Source: Fallopia convolvulus
Lineage: Eukaryota > Streptophyta > Magnoliopsida > Caryophyllales > Polygonaceae
Assembly (NCBI GenBank): GCA_964016875.1
Contig: OZ024734.1
Coordinates: forward strand, 53,488,622-53,552,621
Length of the DNA: 64,000 nt
Direction of reading: 5' to 3'
Under the pieces are notes generated by a model. That model saw only the letters and a program-made list of their open reading frames with translations, was not told the origin of the DNA and did no database searches. The position numbers were made by a program, and so were the translations under genes. Below are positions 11,010-26,000 of the stretch, in pieces; position 1 is the stretch's first letter; every line of letters starts with the position of its first letter.

Positions 11010-14000
11010 GTTCCGGTGAGGATCACCCTTGTGGTAAGACCCATTGCTTAAAATAAGGACTAATCTCAACCATTGAATTTACCCCTCTAATATGTATTCA
11101 ATGGTCAAGATTTTTTCAATTTTTTTTATTTTTCAAATTTTTTTAATTTTTTTAATTTTTTTTATTTTTTTATTTTTTTAATTTTTTTAATTTTTTTAAT
11201 TTTTTTAATTTTTTTAATTTTTTTAATTTTTTTAATTTTTTTAATTTTTTTAATTTTTTTAATTTTTTTAATTTTTTTAATTTTTTTAATTTTTTTAATT
11301 TTTTTAATTTTTTTTTAATTTTTTTAATTTTTTTAATTTTTTTAATTTTTTTAATTTTTTTAATTTTTTTAATTTTTTTAATTTTTTTAATTTTTTTTTT
11401 AATTTTTTTTTAATTTTGCAAAAATCGAATTATTTTAAAAATGAACTTAAAGCACATAAAAATTGAACTTAGCATAGATAAAAAATGAACTCGTAGAATA
11501 TAAAAATTGAACTCCTAATATAAAAAAATTGAACTTCTAGTGTATAAAAATGAACTCGTAGTATATAAAAATTGAACTTTCATATTTAACGTTTTTAAGG
11601 CTTTTTTTCAATTTATTTATTTTTTATTTTTTTATTTTTTATTTATTTTTTTTTTGTTTTTTTTTAGTTTTGCAAAAATCGAATTATTTTAAAAATGAAC
11701 TAAAAGTACATAAAAATCGAACTTATCATAGATTAAAAATGAACTCGTAGAATATAAAAATTGAACTCATACAATATTAAAAATTGAACTCCTAACATAA
11801 AAAAATTGAACTTCTAGTGTATAAAAATGAACTCGTAGTATATAAAAATTGAACCGTCATATTTAACGTTTTAAAGCTTTTTTTCAAATTTTTAAATTTT
11901 ATTTTATTTATTTTATTTTTTTTTATTTTGCTATTTTTTTGCTATTTTTTATTTTTGCAAAAATCGAATTATTTTAAAAATGAACTCAAAACACATAAAA
12001 ATTGAACTTATCATAGGTAAAAAATGAACTCGTAGAATATAAAAATTAAACTCATACAATATTGAAAATTGAACTCCTAACATAAAAAAATTGAACTTCT
12101 AGTGTATAAAAATGAACCCGTAGTATATAAAAATTGAACTGTCATATTTAACGTTATTAAAGCTTTTTTTAACAAAGAATATAATATAAAAAATGTGAAA
12201 AAAATTCCGAAAAAATAAAAAAATAAAAAAATAAAAAAATAAAAAAAAATAAAAAAAATAAAAAAAATAAAAAAAATCTTGACCATCCAATATATAATGA
12301 TGATGTAAATCTAATGGTTGAGATTAGTCCTCACTTTAAGCCAAAGGTCTCACCACAAGAGTGGGTCTCACTTGAACCAAAACCTATATATATATATATA
12401 GTACACTTTATAATGACTTGCCTAACAAGTTAGGTCAACTACAATATAATATAATATATATGCTAACACACCCCGCAGTCGAAACGGGAGATGACCTAAC
12501 AGTGAGACTGTCCCTAAAGTAAAGAAAAAGTGAACGCGACAAACCCTTTGTAAAAATATCGGCATATTGGAATGACGACTGTACATGGAGAACTCGAACA
12601 TGGCCAAGGGAAACCTTCTCTCAGACAAAATGAATGTCCAATTCTACATGCTTGGTACGCTGATGTTGGACAGGATTATTCGCCAAGTATGTAGCAGAAA
12701 CATTATCCGTGTAAACAAGCGTGGCCTTAGAAAGAAGACAATGTAACTCGAGTAGAAGATTACACAACCATGAGCATTCGGCGACGACATTGGCAACTCC
12801 TCTATACTCAGCCACAGCACTAGAACGAGAAATCACCCCTTGGCGTTTAGAGGACCACGAAATTAATGTGTTATTAAAAAAACACAATACTCAGACGTGG
12901 AGCGCTGTGTATCTGGACACTCGGCCCAATCAGCATCAGTGTAAGCAATCAACTCAGGTTTAACAGCAGGTTTAATAGTGATGCCGAAATCAAGTGTCCC
13001 ATGAATATATCGGATAATGCGTTTGAGAGCATGGAAATGATGCTCTCGGGGATCATGCATGAATAGGCAAACTTGCTGAACAACATAGGAAATATCAGGC
13101 CGAGTGAATGTAAGATACTGAAGTGCACCGACAAGACTTCTGCAAAGAGTCAGATCCTTGACAGGCGGCCCAGCATTGGCATGAAGCTTGGAGCCAGGTT
13201 CAACAGGAGTGACACACGGTTTACATGAGTTCATAGCAGCCCGGTCTACAATTTCTCGAGCGTACTGACCTTGTATGAGGTAAAGGCCGTCGTCCAAACG
13301 ACGAGCAGAAATGCCGAGGAAAAAAGAGAGAAGCCCGAGGTCCGTCATAGCAATTTCCTGACTAAGTAGACCAATAATAAGCTGACGGAGAGAATCAAAG
13401 GATGTCGTAAGAATGACATCGTCAACGTACAAAAGCAAGTAAGCAACTGACTGGCCTCGGCGAAGAATGAAGAATGAAGAATCACTTTTACTCCCCACAA
13501 AGCCGATTTTATATAAGTAAGAAGCAACCGTTGATACCATGCCAAAGGCGCCTGTTTGAGACCATACAATGATTTTCGTAACCGACAAACATGCTTAGGT
13601 TTTTCATAATCAACAAACCCAAGCGGCTGAAACATATATATCGTCTCATGAAGATGGCCATGTAAGAAAGTATTCTTGACATCAAGTTGAAGAATGGGCC
13701 AAGAGCGTGAAACCGCCAAATGCAACACGGTTCGAATTGTAGCCGGCTTTACTATGGGACTAAACGTCTCATCACAATCAATCCAAATCTCTTGAGAGCG
13801 CCCATTTGCAACTAGGCGAGCTTTATACCGCTCCAATGAACCGTCAAACCGGTATTTGTGGTGAAAGAGTCACATGCAACGAACCACATTAGCCTCAGGT
13901 GGGCGAGGCACCAAGTCCCAAGTTCCGTTACTAATAAGAGCATTATATTCATCTTTCATGGCAGCACACCAATGTGGATCAAGGAAGGCTGTTTTGTGGG

Positions 14001-17000
14001 AAACTGGTAAGGGAGAGATGAGTGATGTGGGTTTAACGACAACAATATGAAGATCTAAAAGGGCCCGGGGTTTTACAATACCAGCTTTATCACGGGTTGT
14101 CATGTGGTGCCTATTTTGTGGGAGAGGTGGCGGGAGTGGAGGGCTTGATGAAGGGGTGAAATATTGGTCGGATGGGTTGGTGAAAACCGGCGACAGGTCA
14201 GGGGGAGCGCGACCGCGCTCCGAGCCCCCAGCCGCGCTGAACCGTCAGAAAGTTGGCTTTGTGGAGCGCGGTTAGGAGTAAGGGGAGCACGACCGCGCTC
14301 CGAGCGTGGGTATGTATCGAACGAGACATCACTGATGCATCCGGCGAGGGTTGAGACGGAAATAAAAAGAGAGGTGAAAGGGACTCAGAAGTGTTTTGAG
14401 GAGTTGACAAGGGCGGATTAGCAAACGGAAATTGTTGCTCATTGAAGGTGACATGCCGAGAAAGAATAATTTTCTGAGAGGCAATGTCAAAACAAATATA
14501 ACCTCGATGGTTTTTTGGATAACCTAAAAAGACACATGGAGAAGTTTGAGGTTGGAGTTTGTGTGACACTTGAGACGCCAAGTTAGGGTAACATATGCAT
14601 CCAAAAACACGAAGATGATATGTCGGAATGCAGTTGCATAGAAGACTAGTGGGGGACCGATTTCCAAGTATAGGAGATGGCAAGATGTTTAGTAAGTAAG
14701 ATGCTATGGCAGCAGCATAAGGCTAGAAACGGGCCGGGATAGACGCATGAAAAAGCAGGGTACGGACCATATTGGTTATAGTGTGGATACTGCGTTCAGC
14801 TTTGCCATTTTGGGAAGATGTGTGAGGTCAAGAAAAGCGGAAAACAATGCCATGGCGTTGAAAGAAATTGTGAAACTCATGATTATCGAATTCTTTTCCC
14901 ATATCACATTGAAACAATTTTATGTGGCAATTAAATTGAGTTCGAACGAATCGATGGAATCGAACGAAAAGCTCGAATACTTGTGATTTGTATTTGATCG
15001 GAAAAACCCAATGAAAATGTGAATAATCATCAAGAAACACAAGATAATATTTATGCCCAACCAAACTAGCAACAGGAGAGGTCCATAGATCGCTATGAAC
15101 AAGATTAAAAGGTGCAACAGACATAGTTTTAGAAGGGAAAAACGGTACTTTCGTATGCTTTCCTAATTGACAAGCTTGACAATTAACAGAGTCATACAAT
15201 TTATTGCAATGAGATAAGACGGACTTTCTAAGTAAAGAGAACATTGGGGCGCCGACATGACCGAATCGAGCATGCCAAACCGGGGTAGACACAGCAGACA
15301 ACACGTAATGATGAGACAACTGAGGTTGGGCCAGAGACTGGGGCGTGACAGGATAGAGCTCGCCAGAGCTAGTGCATCTCATTTGATGTATTCCTGTTTG
15401 AAGATTCTTCACAGAAAAACCAAAAGGATCAAACTCGACAAAGACATTGTTATTAGAAGTGAATTTTCGAACGAAAATAAGGTTTTTGATTAAGTGTGAG
15501 GCGACAAGGACATTTTGAAGGTAAAGAGGTTTATTGTTGGTGGGGATTTTGGTTGAACCGAGACCCACAGTTGGAATGTGCTCGCCATTTCCGACGATAA
15601 TAGAATGAGAATTGCTCTTAGAAGTAAAGGAAGAAAGGTTACCTTGGTTGTGAGTCATGTTGGTCGATGCGCCTGTATCCATATACCAATTGTTATCCGG
15701 CGGGTAAAGTGTCATAGTGTTGAAAGCTTGATTAAACTCCGTCGTTGGCTGAAAACCATACGTTGGATCAGAGTACACATTATGGGCTTGCTGCATTTGT
15801 AGGCGAGGTGCCGGGCCGAGGATTCCTTGCATGGGAACAGAAGGGTACGGGCAAGGTGGATGGCTCCACATATTTGCGGACCAGTTGGGCTATTGAGCTG
15901 TTGTTGTGTACCCGGCACTTGGAGCCATCCATATGGCGTACGCTGATAATGAACAGTGTTGCCATTCCCGCGGCCGCAACCTCTTTCGCGACTGCAACCA
16001 CGCCCACGGTTGGAATTTCCCCTGCTGGTGTTTTCGGAATGTTGAGCTGGCGGGTTTGATTGATCAACAGGTGGGGGAGAAGCAGCAGTGGACACAGTAA
16101 GACCCTTGACATCGACAACCATAGCGTTCCTTTTCTCCCGACGGGTTTCCTCAAGTAAAATCATGGAACGTGTTTGAGCAAAATCGAGGAAGGATAACGT
16201 TGCTGAATGAGGCTGGCGACTGTGTCGAACTCGGAGGAGAGTCCCGAGATCAATTGTATGACTATTTGACGTTGAGAGACGGGAAAATCAACGTTTGTCC
16301 ACTGATCAGTGAGGTCTTTCATATGTTGACAATAAGCAGAAACAAAGGGAAAAGAGTCAAGACGACATCTTGAAAACTCATTCTGAAGGTAGATGGCCCG
16401 AGAAGCTTTGTTAAATCATGGAATATATCCTTCAGTTTGTTCCAAGCCGAGAGTGTCGTAGCGTTGGGCGTGAGAATAGTGAGAAGCAGATCCAGGGAAA
16501 TAGTAGCATAGATCCATTGTAAAATAATGGCATCTAACTGATCCCACAGAGAATCATCAACATCAGAAGGGCGAGGAATAGACGAGTCAATATGAATGAG
16601 TACCCGATGAGCCCTAGCAGCTACACGAAATAACTCTGCCATGAATTGTACTTCGTGTTGGTGACATCTAGAACAAGAGGAATGAGGTTCTTGATGTTGG
16701 AGACCGCCAGAGCGGAATGGAACGGAGGTTTGGAGGAGGCCGATGAAGACGAGGATGCCGACGCATCAGACACCAGGATTTTAGGGTCTTGAGAACTCAA
16801 CGTTTCCTATTCAACAACGACTGATGTTTTAGGATTCGTTCCGTCTTCGGAGACGGCGCCAGATCCGTCCGTCATGAGGCTGTTTATGGAGGGATTAACG
16901 AACCGATGGGATCGACAGTTAGGGTTGGCACATACAGAGCTTCAAGAGCTCTGTCAGAGGGTTAGGGTGGGAGGAATCGCGCGCAAAGAGAGCGGCGACG

Positions 17001-20000
17001 ATGAGGGCGCAGCAAAGAGAGGGCAGTGGCGCAGAGGGGGTCGAGGTAGGGTTAAGCTCGTGATACCATGCTAGAATATAGAATTCCTCTTAGAGTTGCC
17101 TTATGCATTCATTGATATATATATAGAGTACACTTTACAATGACTTGCGTAACAAGTTAGGTCAACTGTACAATATAATATAATATATATGCTAACAGTT
17201 GGCATTAATAACTTTATTTTTTTCAATTAATTACACCGATTTCCCAATTACTTTTTCACACTTATTGGGGTAAAATTTAATGATCTTCCTTTAAAACGTG
17301 TTCCACGTTAGCATTTCTTAGTGGAAAAAATAACCAATTGATACATGTTTATCTCAACAAATTGAGAAAGATAAAATTATTGCTTAATTAATTACTTCGT
17401 TTTTTGTGGATTAAAGCCTTACAGGAGATTTTTATGGGTTATTAATAATTTTCTTAATAAGTGTGAAAAACTCTAAAACTTGACTTCATATGAATCAAAG
17501 GGAGTATTAATTTGTCATTTTATTATTAACAAAAATCTGAAGAAGCTATTTAGTTTAACCTTCATATTCTTTTATAATTTTTTTGGTGAATTTCTTTTAT
17601 AATTTTTTTTATACAATTAGTTTTACTTTTTGAGAATGAGAAAGATTTTTACCTTGTTAAATAATTTTTGAGGACAAAGAAAAGATTCGCCAAATATATA
17701 AAGTGACAAATATTGTTGAACAAAAAACATTCTAAAATAACACGTTAGATTTCTAGAAATAGAAATTATAAATATTCTAATTCATTTATAGCAACAACCC
17801 TCATTTTAAGTCTTTTTTATGAATATTTTTTTTAATCGACTATAGATATCTTTATATAAGTAATAAAAAAGAATAAATTTAGTGGAGGCAAACAAAAGGA
17901 AATTGAAAAAGATTAGGAAAAAAGACCCCTAATTGATTAATGAGAATATTAAATTGCAGGCCTGGAAGCAAACACTCAACCACGCATCAATCTCAAGGTT
18001 CACATCTAACTTTTCTCATTCCTAATTAAGATCTTGAGTAGTTAATAATGTTTTCGAATCTTACAAACTTGTTGTTGCAGGGATATGTGCTTGGAAGCCC
18101 GGTAACGGATGACTATCTTGATTACAAAGCAAGATTCATTTTTGCTCATCGTATGGGACTTATATCAGATGAGATATACAAGGTGATCGCAATTCTACTA
18201 TAAAAAAATCAACTTGATAGTACTGACTAAAAATACTACAATATATAAAAGGATATTTTTCATTTTTTTAATGAGTTTTTAATAAAAGCTTTGAGTAGAA
18301 AGGATAATTTTCAGTGAATGTTAGTTTCAAAAAATCTAAAAGGACAAGTAGAATAGAACAGAGGAAAATCTACTATATATATATATATATATAAAAGCAA
18401 TAAGGTTTGGAGCCTCCACGTTGCGTCACCTCAGCTTTTTCCACATGTCGTCTTGAGAATACGTCACATTGGATTTTGCCACATGTCACCTTTTCCTTAA
18501 GCCATGTCATTATATTTTTTACACGTCATATACCACGTCATATTATATTCTGTCATATCATTAACATGTCATATTTAACTATAATTAATAAATAATAAAT
18601 AATTCAAATAAAAAATTACAATGATTACATAAGGCAATTTATCTTAAAATCAAGAAGAATTTTAGGCAATTTATGTACAACCACCATATCAAGCCATATC
18701 AATATATATATATACTTTTCAACTTTTCAATTAATGAACGAATTGGAAATTATAAAAGAGTATATTTTTTTAATTGAATTCATAATTTTTATAATAACAA
18801 TTATTTGATTTTATATGTGAAATATCTTCTTATTACATATTACGGGTAACAAATTACTTACAGTAAATTTTATATTATATTTTTATTTATTAATATCTTT
18901 TTATAGTATATCTAAAAAATATCGAGTCATAGTCGTGCATGGCACGACGAGGATAACTAGTAATATCTATTTATTTTGTAGTAGTTAAAAAGAAATTTGA
19001 TTTGCATTATCAACAGGCAGGAAAAGAAAGTTGCAATGGGAACTATATGGATGTGGATCCATCAAATACAAAATGTGTTCTTGCTTTGGAACAATACAAT
19101 ATGGTTAGTGGTTCACCGTAATTGATCATCATAAATTCGATCCTTTTTCCAATTTAATAATATGCATCAAATTACAATAAATATTTTCTTGCTGCTTTTT
19201 TTTTTTCCAGTGTGTCAAGGATTTGGACGGGAGTAGTTGTTTGGATCCAAATTGTGCACCTAGAGGACCTCATGAAAACTTGAACAGAAGATCTCTTCAA
19301 GAGTTTTATTGTCGAGTAATAAAAAAAAATTCTACTTTGTTGTCCATTCTCGATAAAAAAAATGATATATATTAATTTAATAATTTATACTCCCTCCGTT
19401 TCTTGAAACATGTATTTTTAACCCAATTTTCATTTTTTATAAAACTTGTTCTTTTAATATTTTTTCCTATATTTTTCCAAATTTATCCCTACTTTATAAG
19501 AGTAATAATTACTCTAAATAATTTTCTAGGCGGAGTTATGAGTACATATTTTTCAAAATGTAGAGATAATTTGGGTAAAATAACTCATTCCTTAATACTA
19601 CAATCGTGTAATGGGCTAAAAAAACAACTTTTAAGAAACAAACGGAGTATTTTAATAATAACTGTATAAATAAGAACAAACCCGGCCGCTAACTTGTTCA
19701 TTTTCCAGAATTTCCTGTATCAGCTACCATCTTATTGGATGAATGATCCTCAAGTCAGGGAGGCTTTACATGTTCGAAAGGTAATTAATTTAAGTTGTTT
19801 ATTTTTCACCTTGCTTTTTTTGTCTGCATATAATTTTTTTTTTGAGTAGGAAAAAATTAGGTCAAGAAAAATTAACCTAAGACCTTTCAAATGAGGGTTT
19901 TATGTCCGATGTGATTAGCACTAATCGTATGCCGAAGGTCAGTGATCAAATCCGCCACTTTATTGCAATCACGAGATATATGAGTAAAGCAAATAACCTC

Positions 20001-23000
20001 AAAGGACTGCAAAATAATTAATGTATCAGTAATTAGCATTTTAATTTACCATGGACAAAATCTATTCCCTTTTAAAGCATTAATAGCAATAAGACTATTT
20101 CCTTTAATTTTAATTTTAGATAGTTTGCATATAAAATTGTAAATGCATTGAATATTCCATACTTATATTAATTTTGCTCTCATTCATGTCTATGTAATTA
20201 AAAATAGGATACAGTACCAGTGTGGTACAGGTGCAGCATCGGTACACTGAATTACACAACAGATGTGACGAGTGTTATTTCTATCCATAAATATCTCACC
20301 ACCAAAGAACTAAACGTTTTAATCATGAAGTAAGATACCCCTTAACTCTCTAATCTTTTTTTTTTCGTAGAAGGAGAGTCGGTGCTCTCCAGCCCCTCAA
20401 GGGGGCATTTTATTAATATTAGAAAAGGGCTAAGTAGTCAGCAAACGTGGAATAGCCCGACCCCTAACATCATCAAGCAACGATAAAAGAATCTCCTCCG
20501 GCGGGGCACACAATACATGAAAACCAATAGGAAAGTTAAAAGCTAATGACGCGAGGCGATCCGCAACCAAATTCGCCTCTCGATACACATGTCGGAGTTG
20601 GATAATCCAATTCCTACTGATAAAGCCTTGGCATTGTAATGCCAGGCTAGAAGGCGGGTGGGTTTTCGCCACCCTAGAACTCAACAAATTAACCACAATT
20701 TGTGAGTCCGACTCAATAATAACTCTACGATACCCCTTATCCCACGCCATCTTCAAGCCGTCGAGGATACCCCACATCTCCGCCATAGGCACCGTGCACG
20801 TCCCGATGTTATGAACGAAGCCACAAATCCAACGCCCAAAGCTATCTCGAATCAAACCACCGGCCGACGCAATGTTGTCCTCGTTAACCACTCCATCCGA
20901 GTTGATTTTAACCCATCCATCAGGAGGAGTTGACCACGAAATATCCTGCCAGCATTTACTAGTACAAGGAGATAACACAAAAGACTTACCCTTAGCCATG
21001 GTGTACTCCAATGTCTTTGATACGATAAAGCTAGCCTTGTCCGGACAATCGATGGGTTCATTGAACACTCTGGCATTTCTCCAACGCCAAATCCACCACA
21101 TAGCCGTCACAAAAATTGCATTCCAACTTACGTCCCCCACCATTCTCTTGTTCAAAATATTGCTTCTAATCCAGCTTGCAAAGGGGGCCTGAAAAAAGTC
21201 ATTGAACATATTAGAAGCATTCAACTTAAACCAAATAGACCTCACCTGATGACAATCTCTGAATAAATGGCAATAAGTTTCCTCCAAAGCATCAGTATCA
21301 CACAAAGTGCAGTTCCTGTTGTTGGTTATGTGCCGTCTCGCTCGCTCGGAATTAGAGAGAACGCCGCCTTTACACGCAAGCCAAGCAAAGCACCTAATCC
21401 TTTCAGCAACATTCAGCGTCCAAATCTGCCTGTACACAACAGAATCAATATCAAATTGCAGAATCTCGTCCTTTAACAAACTATACCCTGATTTCACGGA
21501 ATAATTTCCGTCCCCCGATAACGCCCAGCATAGTTCATCTTCATTATCATCCACCACTACAACAACAGCGATCTCCATCAGAACAGTGGTTGGTAGAAGG
21601 CGGGAGAGAATGCTCCAATTCCATCCATTTCCTTCAATCCAATAATCTTTGACCACTCTCCCAATTTGACTAGAATCAACAGAGGCTATGGCAACTTCAC
21701 GCAACCTGTAAGTTCCCAACCAGACATCTTGCCAAAATTTTATCGAATTCCCATTCCTTACAAGCCATTTAGTCCCATGAATCACCACATCTGAGATCCC
21801 ATGCCTTATACCTTTCCAAAGATACGAACTAGCAGGAGAGTTTCCGAGTGCTCGATCGACATATTTATTCTTAAGAACAGTGGACCAAACCCCCTCTTCA
21901 CCCATGATAAAACGCCACCCCAACTTTCCGACCAACGCCAGATTTAGTTCCCGCATCGTCTTGATTCCGAGCCCCCCTTGACTCTTCGGTTTTGTGACTT
22001 CACTCCACGCAACTTTGTGCATTCTTTTTTGTTCGCCACTACTCCCCCAAATAAAAGCCCTATTGATCTTATATATCTTCTTGCAAACACTCTTCGGTAG
22101 CAAAAAAGTAGACATTGAGTACACTGGGAGAGATGAGAGAACGGATCTGACAAGCGTGGCTCTACCGGCAAAACTCAGCGTTTTGTTCTTCCACCCAGCA
22201 AGTCTATTGTTGAACTTATCCGTGAGTGCCGCAAAAGTATGCTTAGACACCTTTTTATGGAGGATGCGAAGGCCCAAGTAATTCCCAAGATCTCTGGTGA
22301 CTTCAAATCCGCTATTCTCTTGCAACCGCTTTGCAATACTAGCACTGACATTCGGCGATAAGAATATTTTCGACTTTTGGACACTAACCTTCTGCCCTGA
22401 CATGTTACAGAACCTGTCCAAACAGCCTCTAATGACATGCATTTGCTCTACGGAAGCCTCTGCAAATAAGACAATATCATCCGCAAAAAACATATGCGAA
22501 AGATAGGGACCGTCCCTGGTAAGCTTAATCGGTTTCCAGCTACCGTCATCGACGAGATCTTGAATCATGTGACCAATTCTTTGAACACAAAGCAAGAATA
22601 AGTACGGGGAAATCGGGTCACCTTGTCGGACCCCCGGGTTGGCGTAAATTGTGTGGAAACCTCCCCATTCCAAAGGAGTTGCATCCGAGGAGAGGTAACA
22701 CACGCATTTATCCATTTAACCCACTGATCTGGAAACCCCGCAACTCGGAATGTCTCATCAATAAACTCCCAACGAAGTCTATCGTACGCTTTTTCCAAAT
22801 CCAGCTTCAAAACCATCCAACCCTTGGAACCTTTCTTCCTCCTCATCGAATGCACAACCTCCTGAACCACGACAATGTTGTCGGTAATCAAACGACCCGG
22901 AAGGAAACTCCCCTGCGTGGGCCCGATGATGTTCGACATAATGGGATGAAGTCTATTAGCTAGGACTTTAGTGATGATCTTGTAAAGTACATTGCATAGA

Positions 23001-26000
23001 CTTATCGGCCGGAATTGACTAAGGATCTCGGGTTTCTCGGTTTTAGCCAACAACACAATAAGCGTATCATTAACCCCTCCGGCATGTGCGAGGACGAGAG
23101 GAACTCCCTGACAAACGAGCTGACAGAATCACCCACCGTATCCCAGCATCTCTGATAGAACCCCGGTTGAAAACCATCAAGCCGTGGCGACTTGAACGGT
23201 CCCATTTCTTTGACCGCTCTCCAAACTTCTTCTTTGTTGACACCCTTTAAGAGCGCAGCACCATCCAACTGATTCAAGATTGGGAAGCCGTTGTGCACCG
23301 TGGAGAAAGACCCCCCAGATCTGACCTCCTCCGAATATAACCCACGGTAGAAATCCACGGCCATCCTTTCTAACTCCTCATTCTTTTCAATCCAAACCCC
23401 ATCGCTGTTTTGTAACCCTTCAACCCTATTATGCTTCCTTCTAACTATGGTCGAAGTGTGGAAAAAAGACGTGTTACGATCCCCACACATCAGCCATTGT
23501 TCCCGTGATTTTTGAAACCAAAGGATCTCCTCTTGCTCGAGCACCATCTCAAGTTCCCCTTTAAGGCGCGCCTCGTTATCCAGCAACGAGCTAGAGAAGG
23601 CTCTACTCGGGTTACTTTGAATGCATTCAAGCTGCCTCAAAATGTCTTGTTTACGAACATGAATGTTTCCGAACACTCTTTTGTTCCAAATCACCAATTC
23701 CTTCCTGAGAACCGAAAGAGCTGTCGGCGTATCCAAATCCGGAAACCAACTCTCTCTAATCTTACTCATACACTCCGGATGAGAGAACCAAGCGGCTTCA
23801 AAGCGGAACGGCCTACGCTTCTTGTTCAGCCCCATCTTCGGATTGAAAGAGAGTAAAAGCGGATTATGATCCGAAGAGAACCTCGGGAGATGACGTACTC
23901 TAGCTTCCGGCCAGCGTAAGCGTCCCTCGATGTTTGTAAAAGCCCTGTCAAGCCTCTTGGAGACAACCATAGAGCTAGATAATCTCTTACTCCAAGTAAA
24001 CTTCGGCCCAAGATACTCCATGTCAATAAGCCCCAAGTTATTCTTCCAACTGTTATAAGTAGAAGAATCCGAATGTAAGCCGCCCGAACCACCTTCACGC
24101 TCATTACTGAAAAGAATACAATTAAAATCGCCCCCAACGATGACCGGGCCAACAGTCCCTTTGATGGCATTCTCCAAATCTTTCCAAAATACCTCCCTCC
24201 GCTTAGCCGAAGGCGGCCCATAAACAACAAAGAGGTGGACCGACGCATCACCGTCAGCAAACGTTACATGAATGAAATGTTGAAATTTCACAACTCGTTC
24301 AACACGAATCTTAGTATCTTTCCAGAAGAACGTCACACCACCCTTCAAGCCAACAGCCTCCACACGCTCAAATCTCGAGAAATCAGAACGAATGAGACGA
24401 TTGCAAACATGATCAGCTCTCTCCCCGAAGATACGAGGTTCGAACAACGCGAGCATATCAACCGAATGTGTTCTACATATATAGCGAATAGCGCGACGAA
24501 ATCCGGGTTTGCCTGCACCAAAGCAATTCCACATTAGTAAATTCATCATAAACATACTAAAAGAATAGAAAAAGGAATCAGAAGGATTCAGCATGGCCCT
24601 TGAGCATTTTCGCTCTCCGCCATACCAGCATCGATATCGATGCAATCAAGGGTCTTGTCTTTAGCTGGTTGAGACTCCGTGGTCAGGCTCATCATGCGTG
24701 AATGATCAACATCATGCAGCGCTAAATGAACATTATCCTGAATTCGGATTTCCTGCACACCATTGCTAAACAGCGTATTTTGGAGAGGCTGATCAACCTG
24801 CAGGGAACCAGCAAGTTCCACTCCCTGATCCGAATTCGGTCTCGCTCTTTTAGATAAAACCCCAGTAGACCTTTTTATGGGCCCATCAACCTCACCATGT
24901 CCATTTTTAACCGGTGTGAATATTCCCTTCTTCCGGCCCAATTTAATAGCCCTTTTAACATTTTGGGCTTTGGCCTTCACTAGTCCATTGTTAAAACATG
25001 GTAGAATTTCGCTTTCCCCCATGGATTCCTCAACCCTCATAATTTCACGACTTCCGACTGAAACCTGTTGGGACCCAAACTCTTGCAGAGGTGCCTGACA
25101 CGTAGGATCCTTGGTTCCTTTAACAAAAACATTTTTCCCCTTATTTACCAAATCAGATTGCCTCCGAGAAAGCTGAATATTTTCCTCACCCGATTTAGAT
25201 ATAGTATCTTTTGGTTTAGTATCCCCTATTCTGAGCGCACCAAATCTGTTGACGTGCGGAATTAACGGACGTTGATCTTGCACGACTTTATTCTTCCCTT
25301 TGTCGAAGCCCATCTGATTTTCCTTAACCGACACTTTCCTTTGGGTGCTTGATTGCACATTCTGTTTGTTTCTTTTGAAACAACTTTCCTTCTTTCCACC
25401 TTCATCCACTCGCCATACAAACCTTTTCTTTCCCCATTGGGCACGTCATCCTTCGCTACCTCCGGTGTCAACTCCGGCGTCGTGTTCTGCTCCTTACCGG
25501 TCTGAATATCTGTCGCTACAGCCCTTGCATCACCCACCGGTCTGCCAGGATTTCCCACAACATGTTGTTGAAGAGGTTGGGGAGAAACTTTCTTGCTGCT
25601 TTCCGCTCTAAACGGGCAGCCTGATTTCACATGCCCAAAACGCCCGCAATCAAAGCAAATCGTCGGCAAGCCTTCATATTCTATTAAAAATCGGTCGCCA
25701 TTTATACTTATCGACCCTTTAAGCGGTTTCTCCAAGTCGATCTCAACACAAATTCTAGCAAACCTTCCCCTATTAGTGAACATAGTTTTTTGATCTACTT
25801 TGATCGGACGACCTATGGTCGTGGCGATCTTTAGCAGAATCTTCTCTTCATACAAAGTGACAGGAAGATCAGAAATTCTAATCCATGTAGGAACTGTTCT
25901 AATAGGATCAGTCGTGCGGAAAGAAGGAGACCAACTCCTGACGATTAAGCACCGTCCGAAAATCGTCCAAGGACCGTCCGTGAGGGCCGACATGAACTCC

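Larger units (their letters stand above)
11009..12384. mobile_element. Foldback element nested in the Copia 3' LTR
   Basis: A 1.38-kb element with inverted termini of roughly 110 bp: GGTTCCGGTGAGGATCACCC at the left, the complement of GAACCAAAACC at the right, and a shared inner block AGGACTAATCTCAACCATT. It sits in the AT microsatellite of the Copia LTR; the intact LTR at 17069-17197 shows the empty site. The interior is only low-complexity and tandem repeats with no transposase. The AT run hides the target duplication, so the superfamily (Mutator-like or other) stays open. Confidence 0.8.
10923..17197 (-). mobile_element. Copia retrotransposon (Ale/Retrofit-like) in SCPL-2 intron 5
   Basis: The element is flanked by a perfect 5-bp duplication GTTGG (10918-10922 and 17198-17202). 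The 5' LTR is 17069-17197 (129 bp, TGCTAGAATATAG to GCTAACA). The 3' LTR is 10923-12468, expanded by a nested foldback element, and its TG end is mutated to TA. On the minus strand a primer-binding site matching TGGTATCA lies next to the 5' LTR. The gag-pol order (gag, protease, integrase, RT, RNase H) is Copia. Short LTRs and the RT sequence fit the Ale/Retrofit lineage, which is inference. Frameshifts and stops make it non-autonomous. It lies antisense to the host gene. Confidence 0.92.

Noticed and set aside
12077..12290. Phe-rich open frames on the minus strand
   Set aside because: They are translations of AAAAAAT runs in the foldback element.
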